Positions 1-6,728 of a stretch of DNA of 18,549 nucleotides are shown piece after piece. Under the pieces are notes generated by a model, which saw nothing but the letters and a program-made list of their open reading frames with translations, made no database searches and was not told the DNA's origin. How positions within the stretch are numbered: position 1 is the first letter of the stretch; each line of letters begins with the position of its first letter. The stretch comes from Deltaproteobacteria bacterium (GTDB lineage Bacteria > Desulfobacterota > Desulfobacteria > Desulfobacterales > BuS5): NCBI GenBank assembly GCA_021157555.1, contig JAGGWL010000087.1, positions 1-18,549 of the forward strand, in the 5' to 3' direction. The translations under genes and the position numbers were made by a program.

Positions 1-74
1 AAGTAGTCGGTTCGGGCAGCGTCCGTGAAGCAGAAATTTCTCATCGTTTATGCCAAATAGGTAAGAATGAGTAA
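1..74 (+). CDS. C-terminal fragment of an unidentified protein
   Basis: An open frame enters from the left edge (first full codon at base 3) and stops at TAA 72-74. It encodes 23 residues, beginning VVGSGSVREAEISH and ending in a Lys/Asn/Glu tail. It lies 21 bases upstream of the FlgT-like gene on the same strand, so it may be the preceding operon member. The fragment is too short to assign a family. It could also be a chance open frame, although the other two + frames close within the first 28 bases. Confidence 0.4.
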   Translation, partial: VVGSGSVREAEISHRLCQIGKNE

Positions 75-95
75 GAAGAAAGGAACAGGTAAGTA

Positions 96-1295
96 TTGCG
101 CATTAATTTTTTTATTTTTTTAAAAAAGACTCTCTTTATAATATTTTTAAGCAGTCTGTTATTACCTGTAACAGCAACTGCAGAAAAAAAATTACAAACA
201 TCTATTGTTAATGTTATTGGAGCAGGAAGAGTCTGTAATAATAATATTTCTAAATCCAGAAAGCAGGCTATTGCCAACAGCCTGCTTTCTGCCTTGGATA
301 TAGTACTATCAGACATAATAGAAAGGGATTCATTGATCCGTAATTTTGAAAAATTAAATAAAATATTCTATAAACATACAGATCAATATATCACTGATTA
401 CAAGGTACTTGCAGAGTTGTCATCAGGAAACAGATATATTGTAATGGTACAGGCAACCGTATCCACTAACAAGGTTAAAACGAAACTTGCAAATGAGGGT
501 ATCTTGCTTGGTAAGTCACCCCTTCCAAAAATATTGTTTCTTATAACAGAACAGAATATTTACGATAGCTTTCCCAAATACTGGTGGGGCCGAGAAACGA
601 CTCTTTTAAAATCAACAGCAGAAAGCATAATGGCGGAAAGCATGGCTGGAAAAGGATTTTATGTAATAAATCATGCAGTCGGGATGCCATCCCTGGATGA
701 GGATGCTATTAATTATCCAATGAATTTGAATGATATGGAGGCTGTGAAGATAGGAACTCGTTTAAAAGCCGATATAGTTGTTATTGGAAGCGCTGTTGCC
801 TCTAAAACAATAAATACTATGGGTTCAAACATCAGAGCATTCAAAGGTATTATTGATGTACGTGTTTTACGGACAAACACAGGAGCTGAGATTGCAGCGA
901 CAAAAAAAGATGCTCTATCAGTCAATTCCGATGAAATAAAAGGAGCTAAAAAAGCACTTGCTAATGCTGGACAGCTTGTAGCTGAGGAACTTTCAACTCA
1001 AATTATTGCTGCCCTGCAGGATAAAAAAAAGACTGAAATGCTGGAAGTTCTGGTGCAAGGGACAGAGAATCTTTCTAATTTTGTCATGTTTCGCAAAGCA
1101 CTGGAGTCCATGCCAGGTATAACCAATGTACAAATAAAGGAGATGAACTCCGGCGAAGCTACAATTATAGTATTGTTCCAGGGCAATGCTAAAGAGCTTG
1201 CTGATGCCCTGATGTTAAAAACATTTGTCATGTTTGGCATAAACATAAATGAATTATCTGAAAATTATTTAAAAATAAAACTGATTAAGAGTTAA
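96..1295 (+). CDS. Secreted FlgT-like / flagellar-assembly-type protein of unknown role
   Basis: A 399-residue protein. It begins with a basic N-terminus, a hydrophobic core and a small-residue site (about residues 1-29, ending ATA before EKK), which reads as a Sec signal peptide, so the protein is probably periplasmic or outer-membrane associated. Residues about 38-130 (VIGAGRV followed by a run of helices over the 'KQAIANSLLSALDIVL' segment) look like the FlgT N-terminal domain. A middle domain at about 140-310 follows, and a C-terminal alpha/beta segment about 318-399 resembles a small ferredoxin-like fold. Full FlgT supports the flagellar basal-body H-ring in Vibrio. Here no flagellar gene is nearby, so a flagellar role is not shown; a general envelope protein with the same fold is equally possible. 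The start is TTG at 96, with AGGAA about 11 bases upstream; no in-frame ATG precedes the signal peptide. pgsA follows after 9 bases, so the two are probably co-transcribed. Confidence 0.75.
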   Translation: MRINFFIFLKKTLFIIFLSSLLLPVTATAEKKLQTSIVNVIGAGRVCNNNISKSRKQAIANSLLSALDIVLSDIIERDSLIRNFEKLNKIFYKHTDQYITDYKVLAELSSGNRYIVMVQATVSTNKVKTKLANEGILLGKSPLPKILFLITEQNIYDSFPKYWWGRETTLLKSTAESIMAESMAGKGFYVINHAVGMPSLDEDAINYPMNLNDMEAVKIGTRLKADIVVIGSAVASKTINTMGSNIRAFKGIIDVRVLRTNTGAEIAATKKDALSVNSDEIKGAKKALANAGQLVAEELSTQIIAALQDKKKTEMLEVLVQGTENLSNFVMFRKALESMPGITNVQIKEMNSGEATIIVLFQGNAKELADALMLKTFVMFGININELSENYLKIKLIKS

Positions 1296-1304
1296 ACTAT
1301 AGCT

Positions 1305-1868
1305 TTGCAAAAAACAAACGAAACGATAAATATTCCAAATACAATAACTGTAATTAGAATCCTGCTTGTACCGGTTTTTATTATATTTATAACAAAAAAC
1401 AAATTATCAAGCGCGCTCATCATTTTTACAATAGCAGGAATAAGTGACGGCCTGGATGGTTTCTTTGCAAGGTGCTTCAAACAACAGACATACCTTGGAG
1501 CTTACCTTGATCCGATAGCCGATAAAATTCTTTTGGCTTCCGCTTTTGTCGCTTTGGCGGTTCTCAAAATACTGCCAGGCTGGATAGCTGTTATTGTTTT
1601 AAGCAGAGATGTATTAATTTTGTTAGGTATAGCAATTCTTACTGTTATTGATATAAAAATAACCATAAAACCGACTATTGTCAGCAAATTCACAACAGTA
1701 GCACAACTGATGACAATTTTTTTTACATTGCTTGATCCTAATTTTGTAAAAGCGGATTTGATGCGTATTTTTTTATATTGGGGTACTGCTATTTTAACTA
1801 TAATTTCGGGTCTTCACTATATCACTATTGGATGTAAAATTTTACAAAATATAGATAGCATACAATAG
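1305..1868 (+). CDS. pgsA: CDP-diacylglycerol--glycerol-3-phosphate 3-phosphatidyltransferase
   Basis: Makes phosphatidylglycerol phosphate from CDP-diacylglycerol and glycerol-3-phosphate, the committed step to phosphatidylglycerol and cardiolipin, in the inner membrane. The 187-residue length is typical for PgsA. The CDP-alcohol phosphatidyltransferase motif is complete: D48xxD51G52xxA55R56, eight residues, then G65xxxD69xxxD73, which supplies the metal and CDP ligands. Several hydrophobic membrane helices surround it. The N-terminus (NIPNTITVIRILLVP) matches the usual start of the family. The start appears to be TTG at 1305, with no clear Shine-Dalgarno sequence, only 9 bases after the preceding stop, which suggests translational coupling. 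The gene ends 8 bases from the stop of the convergent glycosyltransferase gene, and I see no terminator between them. PgsA versus another family member (for example cardiolipin or CDP-alcohol homologues) is decided by length and N-terminus only. Confidence 0.9.
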   Translation: MQKTNETINIPNTITVIRILLVPVFIIFITKNKLSSALIIFTIAGISDGLDGFFARCFKQQTYLGAYLDPIADKILLASAFVALAVLKILPGWIAVIVLSRDVLILLGIAILTVIDIKITIKPTIVSKFTTVAQLMTIFFTLLDPNFVKADLMRIFLYWGTAILTIISGLHYITIGCKILQNIDSIQ

Positions 1869-1876
1869 ACGAAATA

Positions 1877-2968
1877 TTATACTGAATGTGAGAGTTTTTC
1901 CAAAGCATGGTCATATTTTTTGATCATATTTTTCCATGCAAAGCGTCCCATGGCCTCGGAAATTTTTATTTGTTTATCTTGCAACTCCTTGATATTTTTA
2001 ATGACAAACGTAAGTTTGTCTATTAAATCCCGTTGATTTCGATATAAAAAATCTTTATGAAATTGTTTTGGTAACACTTCAGGATATGCAAGTCTGGCTG
2101 GAAGCAAAGGTATGCATCCATAACGAATTGCCTCAATCACTGAGATGCCGAAATTCTCATTTTTAGAGGTGCTTATTATTATTTGCCCTTGAGACAAGAG
2201 ATTGAAGTATTCTTTTTTCGATTTTATGTAACCATATTGTATAATCTTGTTCCCAAAATGTGCCTTGGCAACAATAAAATCTTTAGGGACTTTTTGAAAA
2301 TTTTCTCCAAGCAAAGCGATGCGGAAATTAAACCCCAGCCTCTCCACTTCTGCAAGTGCGTTAAAAAAGTCGGCCGGATTTTTATCGAATTCCCAGCGAT
2401 GATTCCAGATGATGAGGGGAGGCAAAGAAGATTGACTGGTTGTTGTATTACTTTTTTTATAAAAACGACATCCTGGATATAATACCTCCGCTTTCTCCTT
2501 TATGGCCTCCACCACCCACATGGGCTTATATTCCGGCATAGTTTTTATAAAACCTGGCAGAGCTTCAAAAAAATGATTCATATGAGTGCAGGAATTAAAC
2601 AAAATTTTTTTGGCGGCTAAAGCTGTGGTGATATCTGTAAATCCGAACTGAAAATCTCTATGCTCTCCGGCGGCCAGGGGATAAGTAATCTGATTCTCAT
2701 GGAAGTAGACCAGGACGGGAGGGCATGCTGCTCCCCAAAGCATTTTTAAATCAGACAAGCTCATTAGATTGGTTGTTATCAGCCCGTCATAATCAGCAGG
2801 TGAAGTTATTTTTTCTGCAAAATATAAGGCTGCTCCACGCATCCGCCATTTCCAGAAACGGGCAGGCAAAGTGTAAAGATCTATCTGATGGCAAGAGTGC
2901 GCAATCAGGCTTTCTGTAAAATCCCGGTGGGATCCTCCGAAAAAAGGTTCTATAAAAAGAAATTTCAT
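1877..2968 (-). CDS. DUF3524 / QTMAN-like glycosyltransferase
   Basis: A 363-residue GT-B-type glycosyltransferase. The N-terminal half carries the DUF3524 hallmarks: FIEPFFGGSHRDF at about residues 4-16, a basic aromatic patch (RFWKWRMRG) at about 38-46, and YFHENQITYP at about 86-95. The C-terminal half is a GT4-like nucleotide-sugar domain with IIWNHRWEFDKNP and a late ENFGISVIEAI stretch (the E-x7-E type donor motif). The human member of this family (GTDC1/QTMAN) transfers mannose onto queuosine in tRNA-Asp; whether bacterial members do so is inference. I chose ATG at 2968 because the family begins at MKFLFIEP. The 24 extra upstream codons are hydrophobic, overlap the atp terminator, and have no ribosome-binding site. 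No other glycan or tRNA-queuosine gene is adjacent. The gene lies downstream of the atp terminator and converges on pgsA. Confidence 0.85.
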   Translation of the reverse strand: MKFLFIEPFFGGSHRDFTESLIAHSCHQIDLYTLPARFWKWRMRGAALYFAEKITSPADYDGLITTNLMSLSDLKMLWGAACPPVLVYFHENQITYPLAAGEHRDFQFGFTDITTALAAKKILFNSCTHMNHFFEALPGFIKTMPEYKPMWVVEAIKEKAEVLYPGCRFYKKSNTTTSQSSLPPLIIWNHRWEFDKNPADFFNALAEVERLGFNFRIALLGENFQKVPKDFIVAKAHFGNKIIQYGYIKSKKEYFNLLSQGQIIISTSKNENFGISVIEAIRYGCIPLLPARLAYPEVLPKQFHKDFLYRNQRDLIDKLTFVIKNIKELQDKQIKISEAMGRFAWKNMIKKYDHALEKLSHSV

Positions 2969-3006
2969 ATTATAAAAAACCAGACCTGATAGATGGTTCC
3001 ATATGC

Positions 3007-3047
3007 AAAAAAAAAGGAATGAGCAAAAAAAACTACTCATTCCTTTT
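3007..3047 (-). terminator. Rho-independent terminator after atpE
   Basis: A perfect 12-bp stem (3012-3023 pairing with 3036-3047, AAAAGGAATGAG and its complement) with a 12-base loop. On the - strand it runs into a continuous T tract (3015-3007). It begins about 29 bases after the atpE stop and is the obvious end of the atpZ-I-B-E transcript. It lies upstream of the DUF3524 gene start. Confidence 0.85.
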
Positions 3048-3075
3048 CTATTATTAATATACTTTATCTTAATTC

Positions 3076-3363
3076 TTAATGACCAACGCCCAAAAGTGCT
3101 GCAATTGCTTTTGCCTGGGGATGTGCATATATAAGAATAAGAGAAACAACCAGTGCATAGATAGCCAAAGACTCAATCATGGCCAGACCGATTAGCATCG
3201 TTACGGTTACCTTTCCGGATGATTCCGGATTTCTGGCAATACCTTCAACGGCACTTTTCAAACCCATACCCTGTCCAATACCACAACCAAAAGCTGCGAT
3301 TGCTATGCCAAAACCTGCTGCAGTAGCACAAGCGATAAAAAATTGTAATGCAGCTGCCTCCAT
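3076..3363 (-). CDS. atpE: ATP synthase F0 subunit c
   Basis: A 95-residue hairpin proteolipid that forms the rotor ring of the F1F0 ATP synthase in the inner membrane. It has two glycine/alanine-rich membrane helices (about 7-35 and 53-80) joined by the polar loop ARNPESSGK. The ion-carrying carboxylate is Glu64 in the second helix (LAMIESLAIY). Gln31 in helix 1, and Ser65 and Tyr69 in helix 2, occupy the positions that bind sodium in Na+-type c-rings, but the threonine after the Glu-Ser pair is leucine here (Leu66). The Shine-Dalgarno sequence is strong (AAGGAGG, 5 bases before ATG). This is the last gene of the F0 cluster, followed by a terminator. Confidence 0.97.
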   Translation of the reverse strand: MEAAALQFFIACATAAGFGIAIAAFGCGIGQGMGLKSAVEGIARNPESSGKVTVTMLIGLAMIESLAIYALVVSLILIYAHPQAKAIAALLGVGH

Positions 3364-3455
3364 AAAAACCTCCTTTTAAAAATAATTATATTTTTCCGCT
3401 TCTTCCATTTTCCCATTAAATTTTGAAGCAGATTGTAACTTGATTTTATAAATTT

Positions 3456-4145
3456 TTAATGCGCGTGTTCAAGTGCCCCTGTAAAATATATAATTGAAAG
3501 CAGAAAAAACACAAACGCCTGCACAAAGGCTACAAAAATACCAAGTGCCATTATTGGCAGGGGAGCAAAAAATGCGCCAGCAAGTCCGAAGAGTATAGCC
3601 AGAACGATTTCATGTCCCATCATATTTCCAAAAAGCCTGAAAGAAAGAGAAAGGATACGCGCTAGATGACCTATAATTTCTATAACAAAGATTAAAGGGC
3701 TCATCCACCAGACAGGTCCCATGAAATGTTTTACATACTTTAGCCCATGATATTTAATGCCGATAACATGTGTAAAGAGAACTACCACTATGGCAACAGA
3801 AGCCGTAGTGTTAAGATTGGCAGACGGAGGCAAAAATCCTGGGACAAGGCCTATCAGGTTGCATGCAGCAACATAAATAAAAACAGTAGCCGTCAACGGC
3901 AAAAGCCAGCGTCCTTCTTCTCCACTGATATCCACCATAAACTCTTCCATGCCTGAAACTATCAATTCAAAAAAATTTTGCGCTCCTGACGGAATTATTG
4001 TTATTTTTCTGGTAGCAATAGCACTGAAAACGATAAGAATTATCATTATCACCCATGTATAAACAACATGTGGATATGTATGTGCAAAATGGCCAAGACC
4101 TATTAATTCAAAAAATTTTACAAAAAACAAATAAGGGTGTTCCAT
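3456..4145 (-). CDS. atpB: ATP synthase F0 subunit a
   Basis: A 229-residue membrane stator subunit that provides the two ion half-channels against the c-ring. The essential arginine is visible as Arg170 within LSLSFRLFGNMMGHE, the family's most conserved segment. Five or six hydrophobic helices cover most of the chain, and NLIGLVPG (about 96-103) is also typical. A GGAGG ribosome-binding site sits 10 bases before ATG 4145. The gene starts 2 bases after the atpI stop, indicating coupled translation. It is separated from atpE by 92 bases with no obvious terminator or gene. Confidence 0.97.
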   Translation of the reverse strand: MEHPYLFFVKFFELIGLGHFAHTYPHVVYTWVIMIILIVFSAIATRKITIIPSGAQNFFELIVSGMEEFMVDISGEEGRWLLPLTATVFIYVAACNLIGLVPGFLPPSANLNTTASVAIVVVLFTHVIGIKYHGLKYVKHFMGPVWWMSPLIFVIEIIGHLARILSLSFRLFGNMMGHEIVLAILFGLAGAFFAPLPIMALGIFVAFVQAFVFFLLSIIYFTGALEHAH

Positions 4146-4147
4146 GT

Positions 4148-4537
4148 TTAAACAGCCTCCTTGAAAATAAGATTTTTAATTTCACGCAGGATTGCAAGGT
4201 ATATACTGGCAATCACAACAGAGAGTCCTATCAATAATCCCAGCGGATGAACAGAATGGGTTGCAATAACAAAAAATATAATTAAACCGCTGATAATAAA
4301 TCTTGTATAATATTTTGCCAAAATTATACGATAAGATGAGATGTTCGAAGGAATAAAGGCATTTTTCAACGTTTTGGCAAGCAAATGGAAATTAATTACA
4401 ACAATGAGTCCTCCCAGTATTATTCCCAAAGCGAACTTTAAAGAAAAAAGCAGAAAACCAGACATTCCTAACAAACAAAAAATTATCCAGTTGGAGAGTA
4501 TAACAAATTTTATAATACCGAATTGCTTATCATTCAT
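4148..4537 (-). CDS. atpI: ATP synthase subunit I (AtpI-like)
   Basis: A 129-residue protein with four predicted membrane helices (about 8-28, 29-52, 72-92 and 96-116), matching the small ATP_synt_I family that precedes atpB in bacterial F0 operons. Members are reported to assist c-ring assembly or ion uptake and are not part of the catalytic core. The assignment rests on hydrophobicity, size and position directly before atpB, since the family is poorly conserved in sequence. It is spaced 47 bases after atpZ. Confidence 0.85.
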   Translation of the reverse strand: MNDKQFGIIKFVILSNWIIFCLLGMSGFLLFSLKFALGIILGGLIVVINFHLLAKTLKNAFIPSNISSYRIILAKYYTRFIISGLIIFFVIATHSVHPLGLLIGLSVVIASIYLAILREIKNLIFKEAV

Positions 4538-4584
4538 TCGAAAAAATTTAATTCCAAAAATAATTTCAGTGAATATCCATGTGA

Positions 4585-4803
4585 TTAAAATTTTCTGCTT
4601 TTTTTAATCGCAAGGCCAATATTCCTAAATCCTGCTGCAATGCCAAGTCCAAGAAAAATAAACATGAGCAATGGATCCGTGTTAAAATATTCGTCAAGAT
4701 ACAATCCCACAGCAAGCCCTATAAAAATAGAAAGAGCTACAGAAAGCCCAATACTACTGTAATATGCCAGTTCTTTTAAATAGCGCCGTGTTTCTCTTTC
4801 CAT
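4585..4803 (-). CDS. atpZ: AtpZ/AtpI family F0 accessory protein
   Basis: A 72-residue protein with a charged N-terminus (MERETRRYLKELAYY) and two membrane helices (about 15-35 and 43-62). The second half reads 'DPLLMFIFLGLGIAAGFRNI', the typical glycine-rich hairpin of the AtpZ/ATPase_gene1 family. AtpZ with AtpI has been linked to magnesium or calcium handling and to ATP synthase assembly in some bacteria. It is the first gene of the F0 block. The 117-base region upstream (4804-4920) probably holds the atp promoter, but I cannot pick a convincing -35/-10 pair. No strong Shine-Dalgarno precedes its ATG. Confidence 0.88.
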   Translation of the reverse strand: MERETRRYLKELAYYSSIGLSVALSIFIGLAVGLYLDEYFNTDPLLMFIFLGLGIAAGFRNIGLAIKKSRKF

Positions 4804-4920
4804 AAATAAAATATTACCAGAACTTAATTTGAAAAACTATCATAATCTCTTGGACTAATCAATATAAATTTTAAGGAATTTCTAAAATAAAAATAGAACT
4901 CTAATTTTCGAACAATACAC

Positions 4921-5415
4921 CTACTTGTGGAAATTATTCCGTCCCTGTTCTTTAATCCTTTGAATAATATCAGATGTTGAAATATCCTGAACAATATCCA
5001 CCCTGACAATTCTTCCCCCGTTTTTTTTGACGATATCAGCGCCAATAATATCCTTTTCCTCCCAGTCTGCACCTTTTACAAGCACATCCGGTTTTATCTG
5101 ACAAATCAGCTTAAAGGGATCAGGTTCATTGAAAATTATCACATAATCAATTGACTTCAGCGCCGCAAGCACCTCTGCTCTTTGTTCCTGTTTGATTATG
5201 GGTCTTTTACTACCTTTAATTGATTTTACGGATTTATCCGAATTAAGGCCAACAACAAGAATATCCCCTTCTGCTTCGGCAGCAGCCAGGTACCTGACAT
5301 GGCCAGCGTGCAGGATGTCAAAACATCCGTTTGTAAAGACAATTTTTTTCCCTCTTTTTTTCAAAAGTTCTATTTTTGAGGGGATATCTTCATATTTTAT
5401 AATTTTATTTAAAAT
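4921..5415 (-). CDS. rfaE2: D-glycero-beta-D-manno-heptose 1-phosphate adenylyltransferase
   Basis: Activates heptose-1-phosphate to ADP-heptose for the lipopolysaccharide inner core, in the cytoplasm. The nucleotidyltransferase signature is clear: FTNGCFDILHAGH with the catalytic HxGH, and a C-terminal ISTSDIIQRI matching the family's STTxxI motif. It is a stand-alone cytidylyltransferase-like domain without the HldE kinase half, so the kinase (RfaE1/HldA) must be elsewhere. Start choice: the first standard start is TTG at 5364, but it has no ribosome-binding site and cuts into conserved sequence. Upstream codons stay in frame and read KYEDIPSKIELLKKRGKK, the usual N-terminus of the family. 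The best-placed initiator is ATT at 5415, 7 bases after AAAGGA, giving 164 residues. No ATG or GTG is available in frame. Confidence 0.93.
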   Translation of the reverse strand: MLNKIIKYEDIPSKIELLKKRGKKIVFTNGCFDILHAGHVRYLAAAEAEGDILVVGLNSDKSVKSIKGSKRPIIKQEQRAEVLAALKSIDYVIIFNEPDPFKLICQIKPDVLVKGADWEEKDIIGADIVKKNGGRIVRVDIVQDISTSDIIQRIKEQGRNNFHK

Positions 5416-5421
5416 ATAATT

Positions 5422-5428
5422 ATCCTTT
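5422..5428 (-). promoter_or_regulatory. Ribosome-binding site supporting an ATT start for rfaE2
   Basis: AAAGGA(T) on the - strand, followed by a 7-base spacer and ATT at 5415-5413. It is the only Shine-Dalgarno-like sequence near the 5' end of rfaE2 and is poorly placed for the TTG at 5364. It lies just past the stop codon of the upstream hypothetical gene (5456). Confidence 0.5.
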
Positions 5429-5455
5429 ATAAAATTTTTATAAATAACCTGAATC

Positions 5456-5875
5456 CTAAGATTTGGATGCTGTCTGGTGCGCCTCGTCCAGGCGAGCCTC
5501 TACATATGCAAGTTCCTCGTCATTGGATTCCTCAATATCAAAACAGTGAGCATCCTCGCCCACAAGCCCTTCAGGAACAAAATCTCCTTTTTCCTCGGGA
5601 TCCGTGATCATCTCTCCGTAAAAACAGATTGACAGCCATCTTTCTTCTGGATCATCGTCAATCACATCCACCATTACAAACAATGATTTTTCTTTCTGTT
5701 TTTCATGTACAGCCCGCAGAGAGTACGTCACTCCGGGTCTGGCATTAAAGCTGAGTTTGACCTCAGGCTTTGCAGAGAGATAATTCTTTAATCGCAAAAA
5801 GCCCGCTTTATTTCCCTGGGCATCCTGTGTCCATCCATTTAAAAATTCTTCCAGTTCCGTTTCAAAGTTTGACAT
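5456..5875 (-). CDS. Small acidic conserved-looking protein of unknown function
   Basis: A 139-residue soluble protein with no signal peptide or membrane segment. I do not recognise the family. The chain is rich in Asp and Glu (for example VIDDDPEERW and the tail from about 105 on). It appears to have an N-terminal helical part (1-40), a beta-rich middle (about 44-90: LSFNARPGVTYSLRAV, LFVMVDVID, WLSICFYG) and an acidic C-terminal helix. One cysteine lies in the middle and one in AHCFDIEE. The ribosome-binding site is good (AAAGGAG, 7 bases before ATG 5875). It sits between the amidase and rfaE2, in the same direction, with 58- and 40-base gaps, so it is likely part of the long - strand transcript. 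Confidence 0.8.
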   Translation of the reverse strand: MSNFETELEEFLNGWTQDAQGNKAGFLRLKNYLSAKPEVKLSFNARPGVTYSLRAVHEKQKEKSLFVMVDVIDDDPEERWLSICFYGEMITDPEEKGDFVPEGLVGEDAHCFDIEESNDEELAYVEARLDEAHQTASKS

Positions 5876-5933
5876 AAATCTACTCCTTTTTTTATTTATC
5901 GGATATATGAATTTGTCCGAATTGAGTTGATAT

Positions 5934-6698
5934 TTATTTTTGCGCGAGCTCTAAGCATGGAATCCGCTTACGGAATTCTGTAATTTCATTCATATTTATT
6001 TCAATATCAAGCAAACAGGCTTTTTTTTCGGCTTTTGCAAGTACCTTACCCTGAGGTGACACAATTTGTGAGCCGCCACCATACACTATAGTCGGATCCT
6101 GTCCGCATATGTTGGCTGCAATAATAAAAAGCTGATTTTCCAGGGCTCTGGCTTTAAGCAGGATGTCCCAGTGATCTATACGCGCAAGAGGCCATTCCGC
6201 TGAAACAAGCACAACCATTGCTCCCTGCAAAGCCAGCGACCGGCATAATTCCGGAAATCTCAAATCATAGCATGTCATCAATCCCACAGGTCCGATAGAA
6301 GTTTTTGCTACAACCTCCTTATTACCAGGGGCAAAATAATTATTTTCTCCTGTAGGTGTGAAAAGGTGAATTTTTCTGTATGATGCTGCAATACTCCCAT
6401 CTTTATTAATGAGGTACAAGGTGTTATAAATTTTGCCGCCGGATAATTCCGGAAGAGATCCGGCTATAATCATATTATACTTTTCAGCCTTTTTTTTAAG
6501 CTTTTTAAGTATTGCAGGTGTTTTTTTTGCGTGAGCAATCAGTTTTTGATTATCAAATCCGCAAGACCAGAGTTCGGGAAGAAGAAGAATTTCAGTCCCC
6601 CTGGCGGCAAGATGGTCTATGCCGTCACAAGCCGCTGCTACATTCAATTCTACATCGGCAAACCTTATATCAAGCTGTACCAAACCTGCTTTTAACAT
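5934..6698 (-). CDS. Carbon-nitrogen hydrolase (nitrilase superfamily, omega-amidase-like)
   Basis: A 254-residue cytoplasmic amidase. The catalytic set is complete: Glu42 (LLLPELW), Lys109 (YRKIHLF) and Cys143 (GLMTCYDLRFPE), with the auxiliary Glu118. The arrangement and the sequence CYDLRFPELCRSLALQGA fit the Nit2/YafV branch, whose characterised members hydrolyse alpha-ketoglutaramate and alpha-ketosuccinamate as metabolite repair. The exact substrate is inference; other C-N hydrolases look similar. The length is normal for the branch. An AGG-containing stretch precedes ATG 6698. It follows comF by 30 bases. Confidence 0.9.
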   Translation of the reverse strand: MLKAGLVQLDIRFADVELNVAAACDGIDHLAARGTEILLLPELWSCGFDNQKLIAHAKKTPAILKKLKKKAEKYNMIIAGSLPELSGGKIYNTLYLINKDGSIAASYRKIHLFTPTGENNYFAPGNKEVVAKTSIGPVGLMTCYDLRFPELCRSLALQGAMVVLVSAEWPLARIDHWDILLKARALENQLFIIAANICGQDPTIVYGGGSQIVSPQGKVLAKAEKKACLLDIEINMNEITEFRKRIPCLELAQK

Positions 6699-6728
6699 AT
6701 CCTGACCTTTTAAATATTTAATGTTTTT

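Noticed and set aside
1869..1876. Possible bidirectional terminator between pgsA and the DUF3524 gene
   Set aside because: Only 8 bases separate the two stops and no stem with a T run spans them.
2969..3040. 24-codon N-terminal extension of the DUF3524 protein
   Set aside because: It would start inside the atp terminator stem, lacks a ribosome-binding site, and the family starts at MKFLFIEP.
4804..4920. Promoter or terminator between rfaE2 and atpZ
   Set aside because: A/T-rich with several half-matches (for example TTGTTC, TTGATT) but no -35/-10 pair with acceptable spacing and no stable hairpin, so nothing is called.
4824..5072. 82-codon - strand frame overlapping rfaE2
   Set aside because: It is in another frame of the same strand as rfaE2, which has unmistakable family motifs.
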